A DNA stretch of 64,000 nt from Neonectria sp. B-13 (Eukaryota > Ascomycota > Sordariomycetes > Hypocreales > Nectriaceae): assembly GCA_002682825.1 (NCBI GenBank), contig NOKP01000016.1:592591-656590 (forward strand), read 5' to 3'. This document shows, in pieces, positions 55,722 to 64,000 of the stretch (its first letter is position 1; the number at the start of each line of letters is the position of its first letter). A program made the translations under genes and the position numbers. The notes beneath the pieces are model-generated. The model did not search any database. It was not told where the DNA came from and was given only the letters and a program-made list of their open reading frames with translations.

Positions 55722-56294
55722 GAGAACGGTATCAAATCAATCCGCATCTTACAGGTGATGAGGCAACCAAAATGATCTCAAGGGCTCGGTGAACCCATGC
55801 GCAGTCCCCCTCTCGACAGAGAAGTCGGCATTCCCGGAATTTGCGATATGTCACAACAGAAGTCGAATTATCACACCATCGCACTAAGGACCCCGGGCTG
55901 ATATCGGAGTGGAGCAGATGGACCACCCAGCTCGGCGATACCTCTTTTTGATTAGGATATGACGCCATATGATGCACGCTGGCCTTGTCTCGTTGAACAG
56001 CATAACTAATACTGTTGTATCTGTATTTCGGCTGTTGAGAGCGGCTTGAGTAGGACCCCTGCTTGACCTGTTTGATGCAAGAATCAGTGCAAATTAGATG
56101 TTCGAAAACGGCCTTATAATGATCAAGTGCTGTGCAGTATAGTTCAATTCAATTCAGTTTAGTTCAACTTCTATTTCCAGCATGTGCATCCATTGACTTG
56201 GCCTCTTATCCGCCTTGTCACTAGCCTTTATTCCTCCTCTCTACCCGACACATACCACTCGCACCTGCCCCTCTCTCACCAGCACAATTCTCCA
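55722..56294. promoter_or_regulatory. Divergent promoter, regulator and FAD hydroxylase
   Basis: 573 bp between head-to-head genes. A same-strand open frame at 55977-55732 on the regulator side is not recognisable as coding. A direct CGG pair spaced by 10 bp lies near 56026-56043. Confidence 0.35.
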
Positions 56295-57701
56295 ATGACA
56301 TCTCCACCGCAAGCAGATGTTTCCAGGCCGGGTGACAGGTTCAACATCCTGGTTGTTGGGGCCGGTTTGGGAGGGCTTCTCGCCAGCATTGGCCTCGCAC
56401 TCGACGATCACCAGGTCACTATCCTGGAACAGGCGACAACCTTTGGAGAGGTGGGCGCAGGGATGCGACTTCCGCCCAACTGTTTCAAGATCTTGCATCG
56501 CTGGGGGGTTGACACCACCTACTTGAAAAAAACGTACTCAAACGGCAATCGTTTCTTGAGGTACTCTGACGGCGAAATCCTGGCTGATATGCCCCATGGC
56601 ATTCCGGAGCAAGACTTTAACGGGAGCTATCTGATGGTCCACCGAGCTGACTATCACACGTCTTTATTAAACAGAGCAGAGAGTCTGGGAGTCAAGGTCA
56701 GGAGCGGCTGTAGGGTGGAGGATTATGACTGGGATGCGCCAGCTGCAATTGTGGCCGGTGGAGAGAGGGTCGAGGCTGACTTGATCATTATTGCTGATGG
56801 TAAGGTGATCTCGAATCGCAATTGCTGCCTGTTGAAGAAGTTGGACAAGACAAAATTCTGACCGAGACCACGTAGGCGTCCAAAGTCAGGTCCGAGGTAT
56901 TTTCCAAGGTCACGAGCTGCCTCCTACCAACACGGGAGACATTGTCTATCGCATCTTGATACCTGGACAAAACTTACTCTCTGACCCCGAGTTACGGGAT
57001 CTAATCTCTCAGCCGTGGGTGTCTTCCTGGTGTGGTCCAGAGGCTCATATCATTGGGTATCCCGTGCGTGGAGGCGAGGTATACAACGTGGTCTTCTGCT
57101 GCTCCGAGACTTCGATGCAGGACCGTCCCTTTGAACCTGGCGAGAATAAATTGGTAATCTCGGATAACTCAGAGCTGAAGCGGAGGTTCGAAGACTGGGA
57201 GCCAAGAATCAAGAAGCTGATAGACTTGTCTGGAAAGGTTTGTAAAGACTCAAGCGTAGGCTATGGCAGTGGAAAATGGCTGACAATCTTCAGGAGTTCC
57301 TCAAATGGCGGCTCTACGATCTGGATCTCGTTGATAACTGGGTCCACCCTGCCAAGAAGGCAGTTCTGCTCGGTGACGCCGTGCACCCCATGCTCCCGTA
57401 CATGTCTTCCGGGGCGGCGATGGCATGTGAAGACGCAGCAGTCCTTCACAAGCTGCTGTCAACTGCCACAAAGGCCACCCTGGCAGCGGCGTTTGCGCGG
57501 TATCAGGATCTTCGGCAGGCGAGAGCGTCGACAGTCCAAAAGGCCGGAAGGGTGCTCCAGGAAGCTTACCATCTACCTGACGGGGAATCTCAACGGGATC
57601 GAGATTATTGGATCACAAAGGACGACGAGAAGAATCCCATCTTTTGGGGAAGCAAAAAGCGGACGAAGTGGCTTTTTGGGCATGATGCAGAAGAATTTTA
57701 G
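56295..57701 (+). CDS. FAD-dependent aromatic-hydroxylase-type monooxygenase (salicylate hydroxylase-like)
   Basis: Exons 56295-56799, 56876-57237 and 57294-57701 give 424 residues. The three FAD-binding marks of group A monooxygenases are present: ILVVGAGLGGLLAS (residues 18-31), the DG motif LIIIADGVQSQVRG spanning the first splice, and the GD motif LLGDAVHPMLPYMSSGAAM. GVGAGMRLPPN-like FGEVGAGMRLPPNC follows the first motif, as in salicylate and 3-hydroxybenzoate hydroxylases. The second intron was chosen at gtttgt/cttcag because it restores KEFLKWRLYDLD before the GD motif. It probably hydroxylates a phenolic or other conjugated substrate with NAD(P)H and O2; the exact substrate is unknown. 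Confidence 0.92.
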
Positions 57702-58251
57702 ACAGTACGAATATTAACATCACGGTCATCTCCTCAGGTTTCCGACTGGGTACGGTAATTCAAACTGCTGAGCTTGGATGGAAAGATGTGCTCTCCGCAG
57801 TAAAGGCTGCGTAAGGTAGTAAAACATAATGTGTCTCTGCTTCATGTTAGACATGCAGCTGTGGGTTTTTGACGTGCTTCTAATTGCAATTTAACTAGGG
57901 TCGTTTGGCTTAATTTAACTCGGAAACAGTACCTAGAAAGGAATGGAGTAGTCCTGCGGGTTCAAGGGCAAGCCTTCAGTGTCTACCAGGCACTGCCTCC
58001 GTAGCCAGCTTCAACTGACCAAGCAACCCTAGTTTCACGCCCTCGGCGATACTGTTTCAGTCTAGTCCTTACTTAACTCAAGGCTTTTTGCCCCACCCGA
58101 CCTAAGCCAAGCCCTAGGTTTCTCAAAGTCTAGGGTCTCCAGATATCGTATGTAAACAATCGTATTTGAGAGCTCCCCCGTCAGAGCAGTCTATCATAAC
58201 GTCAGTGACTTTCTTAGCCTTCACTATTCCGGCATCTCTCATTCCGCCATA
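57702..58251. other. Intergenic DNA upstream of the esterase
   Basis: 550 bp without a supported gene. Confidence 0.45.
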
Positions 58252-59474
58252 ATGGCTGATTTCACGCATTATGCAACACCAGCCCCAGAATGGACGCAGT
58301 TTGAGAAAACTTGGAAGATGCCTCAAAGCCAACCTGGTGCTACTGTTCAGGAGCTCCGAGACCTTGCCAATGAGAGGACAGCAAAGCTCTTTGCCGAGGT
58401 CTTGGGACGCCCAGGTGTGTAATTGACTCTAATTTGGGTTTCGTTTGACCTGCTAACACGTGTGAACTTTAAGACGATGGGCTGGATGTCACTGACACCA
58501 CCATTCCCAGTACCGGTGGCTTCAAGCTACCCGCTCGCCTCTACCGGCCAAGCATTGGAACGGACCGGAAATTTTTTCCTTTGTATATCTCTTTCCATGG
58601 GGGCGGTTATCACCTGGGAAGCCTAGAAACCGAAGACCCCCACTGTCGTCAAGTTGCACTCGGCACAGGGGCTGCCGTACTGAACGTCAACTATCGCCAC
58701 ACGCCCGAATGGACCTTTCCGACGCCCGTAGAAGATGCCTGGGCTGCATTTCAGTGGGTCTCAGAAAATGGAAATTCGTTGGGAATTGATCCTGAGCGAA
58801 TCTTTGTGGGGGGAGTGAGTGCCGGTGCAGTTCTGGCCATTTCGGTGGCATTACGAGCTCTAGATCAGGTCAGTGGTTCAAGAATAATTCCCTGGAGAGT
58901 TATGGAAGGAACACCAGACTGACAATCTTCATCTCCTGTAAAGACACATGTCCCGGATGTCAAGGGTCTCATTCTTGGTACGCCGTCGGCCGTCCATCCC
59001 GATTATTTCCCAACCGAACTTCTGAAGAGCGGCTGCACCTCCCTAGAACAGAATGCAAACGCACCCTTCATCAATCTCTCGAAGTTACGAGCGCTCATCG
59101 AGTTGTACCGCCCGGACCCCACACACCCCGATTGCTCACCCCTTTTACAGCCGCAAAGTGCATTCTCGGGCCTTTGTCGTACATCGTTCCATGTTGCCGG
59201 ACTCGACCCTCTCCGGGATGAAGGATTATTGCTTGAAGAGAAGCTGAAAGGAGCTGGGTAAGCGAAACCTCATCATTTAACTTGTTTTCTTTTAAAGTCT
59301 TAGCCCGAGATTTACTAATTGTTTCGTGATCTGTATTATAGGGTCGAGACCACGCTGCGTGTCTATCCTGGAGTCCCGCATTCTTTCATGTCCCTACCCT
59401 CTCTGCCTTCGGCGCAAAAATGGCGACAAAACATGCAACAAGATTTAAGAGCTTGGATCAGTTGTTATCCATAG
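58252..59474 (+). CDS. Alpha/beta hydrolase, HSL-type esterase
   Basis: Exons 58252-58414, 58474-58868, 58944-59257 and 59342-59474 give 334 residues. The hormone-sensitive-lipase class is shown by the HGGGYHLGS oxyanion motif (His96), VLNVNYRHTPEWTFP, the nucleophile motif VGGVSAGAVLA with Ser170 (GxSAG), the acid motif VAGLDPLRDEG and the catalytic His in VYPGVPHSFM. No signal peptide is visible, so it is intracellular. It splits esters or lactones of small to medium acids. The stop codon lies only 10 bp from the stop of the convergent SDR gene, so the two transcripts must overlap. Confidence 0.92.
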
Positions 59475-59484
59475 ACTTCGTATC

Positions 59485-60451
59485 TTACATGCCATGAGCT
59501 CCACCATCTATATAAATGCGAGCGCCTGTCACGTAGTCGCTTGCCTGACTAGCCAGAAACACAGTCACCCCTTTGAAGTCCCGAGGTCTTCCCCATCTGC
59601 CTGCTGGGATCGTCTTCACCACCCTGTTACTAACTTCTTCATTTCCGAAGCTCTTTTCAGAGAGAGGAGTGCGAATCCACCTGTATCCTCACGGTTAGTC
59701 GTGTATTGACGTTCGAGATTTGAGTCGACAACTCACCCTGGGTATATTGCGTTGACCTGGATGTCGTATATTCCGAGTTCGTTGGCTAAAGAGTTGGTCA
59801 ACTGTCCAACAGCTGCCTTCATGGGTCCGTAGACGGAAAATCGTGTCATGGCACGGTCTGCTGCTATTGATGCGATGTTGATGATCTTTCCTCCTTCACC
59901 TCGCTCAGCTAGATGATTCCCAACAAGCTGAGACAAGACATAAACTGCATGATAGTGAATTTGAACGACCTGAATAGCGTGAGCAAGTCTGATAATCCGT
60001 GATGCTCGAGCGGAGTAACACTCGTCGGGTTGAAACTAACCAGCTCTCGATGCTCGTCTGTCTCAACAAGAACGGGCACAAAACCGCCCGTGATACCCGC
60101 GACGTTGCACAGAATGTCGATCTTACGTGCGTCCCGCCTAGTAATCTGATCGAACGTATCCCTGATAGCTTCTGAGCTCGCAAGATCACAATCGTAGACA
60201 TCAACACGACGCCCCGTCTCCTTTGCGAGCTGCGATGGGAAATCAGACGCATCGCCAGGAATCTGAATGATGATGATGTCGGCGCCGGACTCCGCAAGTC
60301 CCTGCGCCATACCACTGCCAATGCCGCCGTTGCCACCAGTGACCAACGCCGTTTTCCCGGTGAGGCTGAAAAGCGACGGTGCCGTCACAGTATCGCCGTG
60401 GCAGACATTGGAGACGGGTGGGTATCGATCATCTGGTGGGAACGAGGCCAT
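59485..60451 (-). CDS. Short-chain dehydrogenase (gluconate/deoxygluconate dehydrogenase-like)
   Basis: Minus-strand exons 60451-60041, 59969-59737 and 59680-59485 give 279 residues. Motifs are FSLTGKTALVTGGNGGIGSG, CNVAGITGG (NAG region), the catalytic Ser in INIASIAADR, YxxxK in VYGPMKAAVGQ, and the PG turn IYPGWIRTPL across the second splice. The end, YIDGGAHGM, is characteristic of fungal KduD-type dehydrogenases. It oxidises or reduces a hydroxyl of a sugar acid or similar polar compound. The 10-bp tail-to-tail gap to the esterase and the position beside a sugar-porter gene suggest a shared pathway. Confidence 0.92.
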
Positions 60452-61068
60452 CTTGAAATAACAGTGGATGAAGATCAGACTTTTTAGCTGTAATGTGGTT
60501 TCTTCTCATTTTTCCTGTTAGCTAAGCTATATATACCTAGCCTTATCATTTAGACGCTCTGATTTTACAGTTACCAGCTTGGTATCTTCCTTCGGCGCTA
60601 CCTAATGGAGATTAGAGGGCCAATACGCACAGTTTCAAGCACGCCTTAACCATTAAAATTTTGTCATCCCAAATCACATTCGCTTTCGCAGACTCGCTAA
60701 TCGATGCGGCTAGCATACAACAGCAGAGTATCTTGCAAGCTGATTTATTTACTGCACTTAAATAACGATAGTAACTTATCTCAGGCAAGGTCAATTGGCT
60801 GTTTCGAGGTATATAGAGTAAGGACATTCTCTTTGTGATTGGCGGTTTCTCAAGAAGGAAATGTACAGCTTTTCCTCAGCTATCCTGTAAGCTCCCTCGT
60901 CTGTCCTGAAGTTTACCAGTAATTTACAGAACATTTGTGAAGAGGTGCCAACATCTGAGTGATGCGATATCTCGTAGCGGCCGTGGGAAAACACTGCTCT
61001 TCTATCTCCGAGATACGCATACGATAATTGTCTTCTAACTTCCAAACATGTTATGCGGTGCTAGACTA
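60452..61068. other. Intergenic DNA, AT-rich
   Basis: 617 bp: promoter of the SDR gene and flank of the dehydrogenase pseudogene. No gene seen. Confidence 0.45.
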
Positions 61069-61879
61069 TTAGTTGTCGAACTTGACAACCTGCTTGCCAC
61101 CTACCACCTGCCCGGCCCGTAACTTATTCAATCCCTCCAGGATACCCTCAAACCCATTCTTGAGCGGAAGAGTTGGGATTGGCTTCAAGATATGTATTAT
61201 CCGTGGAAGGACTTCATAAAAAATGAACGAGCCCCTCACGGTCTTGCGGCCTGGCTTCGAACTTAGGGCCAATTGGCGACAGCCACTGGAAAGGATGGCC
61301 GAATGCTGTGTATGCCGTTACCAGTTCTTACGTTACGCCAGGGGTACTCGATTTTCCGTTAGGTAGGAGCGTCACTACCTTGCCACCGTTTCGCTTGATG
61401 ACCTCGGCGCCGATAGAGGTTGACTTCCCTTCAGAGAAGCAATACACTGCCTTTGTGATGGTGGGGAAGTTCTTGACGATTTCTACTACGACTGTAGGTG
61501 ATTTGTAGTCGAATACCGCGTCGACGCCGTATTTCTTCACCAGGTCGAATGAGCGCGATGAGGCGGTTGTAACAACCCTATACCCAGCCGCTTTCGCAAT
61601 TTCGATATGGTACAGACCAGCGCTCGTGGATCCCGCGTAGATGAAAATGGCCTCGTCTTTAGAGGTGTGGATCGTGCCGTCGACGAAGGGAAGACCAAAG
61701 TGAACGTTCAAGTTTAGCATAGCGGTCACGGCGGAGATTCCGTATGTTGTCGCGTCTGTGTCGCTGACGTTATCGGGGACTTTCCAAGCCAGATCCGCAT
61801 CAACCTTCAAGTACTCGGCGAATGCGCCCTTGTCCGGGAACAGGCCGCCGTGGACAGCGCCGGCCACACGATCGCCGAC
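61069..61879 (-). pseudogene. Zinc-type alcohol dehydrogenase / enoyl reductase, broken and 5-prime truncated
   Basis: A spliced-looking start (ttag acceptor, then VGDRVAGAVHGG and GAFAEYLKVDADLAWKVPD) leads into the nucleotide-binding half: AIFIYAGSTSAGLYHIEIAK, VVTTASSRSFDLVKKYGVDA. An in-frame TAA at 61328-61330 follows GVT. Then the coding resumes (ELVTAYTAFGHPFQWL) and shifts frame at a run of six A/T near 61218-61223, after which LPRIIHILKPIPTLPLKNGF and the natural end VVKFDN are read. The N-terminal catalytic part with the expected PTDWKH motif is absent upstream. Three independent lesions make it a pseudogene. Confidence 0.8.
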
Positions 61880-62523
61880 CTAAGTTTAATGTATGGTGGT
61901 GTACGATGGTGGCGATATGGGGAACAATCAGGACGAGAATGTGCAAGACAGATGCAAGAGAATTTGAGGGCACGATTTCTGGGAATGCTTGTGTCCTGAA
62001 TGAATACTATTGTTGGATGCTTGGCGGAGCAATAATCTCGCTGACTCTTGAACTCAATCTAATATTAAGTAATGGGCCGAGTCCAGCGAGCGTCCAACTC
62101 TGACATGCGGAGTTTTTGAAGGCGGACTCGTGACAAAGCTTTAGCTAGCGCGAACTGCTATAAAAACCAACATGTGCTTAAATTTTGTTGCGACGTAACG
62201 CTCTCCAACTAACTGTACATTACACACTGCAACATAATCATGTCATACCTGAATCTGTTGCACTTGACTTTTCATGAGCCCGATAGTGACCCGATAGTGA
62301 TCTCATGAGGTTCTCGAAACGAATGTCTTTGCCACTCGGTTCATCTAAAGCTATGTAAACCCATCTTCTTGAAGCCGTATTGACAATCAGCGGAAGCTGA
62401 ACTCAGCATCTGAACCGCCAGCGCTGCATCAGCGTGCTTCTCCGCGTTACGATGGTAGCGCTAGAGATTTTGCCGGCAATTGATCGCCCACCTAACTCTG
62501 TAGTAGAGCCCCCAACATTCATC
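61880..62523. other. Spacer replacing the lost 5-prime half of the dehydrogenase
   Basis: No N-terminal dehydrogenase exon is readable here, so deletion or replacement is likely. No other gene seen. Confidence 0.45.
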
Positions 62524-64000
62524 CTAAACCCTCTTTTCCACATGCTCATGCTCCTCAGCATTAACAACAACATTCTCATCATCTAACTTGCCTGCCCGGA
62601 TATGTTCTGCCTTCTCCTTGTCAAAAAGGACAGCAATCTCCTCCAGGGCTTTGCCCTTTGTCTCGAGAAACCAACCATAGGCGATAAAGCTCTCGACTGC
62701 AAGGATGCCGACGTAAACGAGGTAATACTTCCATCCGATACTGTCGAGACCAATGGGATTAACTATCAGAAATTGTTAATCAGCGCTGGTCCTTTGGAAT
62801 TTATATCGTGGAGGGCGATGCATACCATACTGATTGACGAAAACAGCGGCCTTGGTTGAGAAAACATATGTCGCCATTCCTTTCGCACGGATAGAGAAGG
62901 GTAGGATCTCAACTGAGTATGCAACAGCAAGCGGAGACATGCCAACGTTATAGAAGGCTCCGTATAGGAAGATCATTACCATGACGGCAATACCTGCGGC
63001 ACTAGCTCCGGTGTCATGGAATCTAGCCGAGGCGACAGTCCATGCAATGAAGATGGTCAGCATACCGATTGTCGACACTCGGAAAAGAATGCGGCGGCCA
63101 AGTCGTTCGACGAAGAAAGCCGTAGTCAGAGCAAGCGCGAAGTTATACACGTTGAGCAGACCATTGACGAGAGCTTGGGTGTCCTTGTTGGTAATGCCGA
63201 CGGAATCCATGATGCGGGCGAGGTCTGTTACAACATGGTGTGACACCGGTCAGCGACATTCATTGGGGTTGGTATGAACGATAAAGCGAGGATCCACGTA
63301 CAATATGAAATTAATCCATTTCCGCTCCACTGGCTCATAAGGCCCATGCAAACTACAAGGAACATCCTATACCGGTTCCCAGGTGTGCTCACCATCGACT
63401 TCCAGGTGGTTGAGCCAGAAGCTGAAGGGAGAAGGCAGCAAGTCAGTAAAATGATTTTACCTCAACAAAAGCAAAGTTGACAGCAATGGGTGGGGTCCTT
63501 ACACCGCTCGAGGTCGATAGCTGCTCGAATCTCCCGGTATTCAAGCTTGACTAGCTCAGTCTCTTCACCATTTCCGTGATATCGCGTGAGAGCGGCAAGG
63601 GCTTCATTGTCGCGATCCTTCGAGACCAGCCATCTTGGGGATTCTGGGAGAAACCAAATGGCACATAGCTGGACGACGCTAGGACCCATCTGCAAGAGTG
63701 AGGGGAGACGCCAAGACCAGTCGCTGTTCATTTCTCTGGTTCCGAAGGTAATCCAGGCGGCGGCGATACTACCGACAGACCAGCTGGAGAGCCAGGAATT
63801 AGTACAAGCCCGACCCTGGGACAGCACAGCCAAAGCAGATACAGATGTAGACCTACCAAGTGTTACAGATGGCCGTGATAGTCACACGGTCCTTGGGGTG
63901 CGACAGCTCAGTGACCAAGCTAGGAGCGGCGGTGGTGGCAAAAGACAGGCCGAAGCCGAGCAAGAATCTACTGGCGATGAACATGGCCAGGCTGACGCTC
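62524..64000 (-). CDS. MFS sugar-porter-type transporter, N-terminus beyond the window
   Basis: Minus-strand exons visible: 64000-63857 (partial), 63783-63503, 63421-63302, 63224-62826 and 62762-62524, about 394 residues of a family usually near 520-550. Sugar-porter signatures are RFLLGFGLSFATTAAPSLVT (PESPR-preceding helix), WRLPSLLQMGPSVVQ, FLPESPRWLVSKDRDNEAL, FFVERLGRRILF, YSVEILPFSIRAKGMA, QYVNPIGLDSIGWKYYLVY and FLETKGKALEEIAVLFD. Fungal relatives carry lactose, other sugars or sugar-like acids with protons. The start lies outside the right edge. Confidence 0.9.

Noticed and set aside
55732..55977. 81-codon open frame upstream of the large regulator
   Set aside because: It is not recognisable as part of the regulator and no splice links it in phase to the zinc cluster exon, which has its own ATG.

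Overview
The window is nuclear DNA of a filamentous ascomycete (Pezizomycotina). Genes are split by many 45-70 nt introns with GT...CTAAC/CTGAC...AG signals, are densely and bidirectionally packed, and belong to families expanded in such fungi: Zn2Cys6 regulators, HOL1-like MFS pumps, HsbA, DUF3632, DUF7730, DUF4238 and DUF3237. The content fits a Sordariomycete, possibly Fusarium-like, but the species cannot be fixed from the sequence alone. No rRNA, convincing tRNA or CRISPR was seen. Exon coordinates were worked out by hand from splice signals and reading-frame continuity; every spliced model given as a CDS closes in frame.

Layout. 0.7-4.2 kb: an adenylosuccinate synthetase gene in 18 exons, then a TMEM14 protein. 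4.2-11.2 kb: gene-poor, with one GPI-anchored repeat protein and a possible PTH11-like receptor relic. 11.3-22.3 kb: a metabolic block of FAD amine-oxidase-type oxidoreductase, type-B carboxylesterase, Zn2Cys6 regulator, GNAT acetyltransferase, DUF3237 protein and HOL1-like MFS pump. 22.3-29.8 kb: an AT-richer gene graveyard with a candidate small secreted protein, an RRM fragment, a DUF7730 pseudogene with three in-frame stops, a dual-specificity phosphatase pseudogene and a 17-bp minisatellite. 29.8-43.6 kb: an MFS transporter, pyrroline-5-carboxylate reductase, HsbA protein, alpha/beta hydrolase, DUF3632 protein, a basic orphan protein, a DUF4238 protein and a small three-exon orphan.

44.2-64 kb: the most interesting region, a compact run of oxidative and hydrolytic genes around an 803-residue Zn2Cys6 regulator. 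It holds a HOL1-like MFS, a Baeyer-Villiger monooxygenase sharing a 485-bp promoter with an SDR, two alpha/beta hydrolases, an FAD aromatic-hydroxylase-type monooxygenase, a second SDR, a broken zinc-type dehydrogenase and a sugar-porter-type MFS cut by the window edge. No PKS, NRPS or terpene cyclase is present. The enzyme set (alcohol to ketone, ketone to ester or lactone, hydrolysis, ring hydroxylation, transport) therefore reads as a candidate catabolic or detoxification cluster for a cyclic or aromatic compound. That is an inference from family content; the substrate is unknown.
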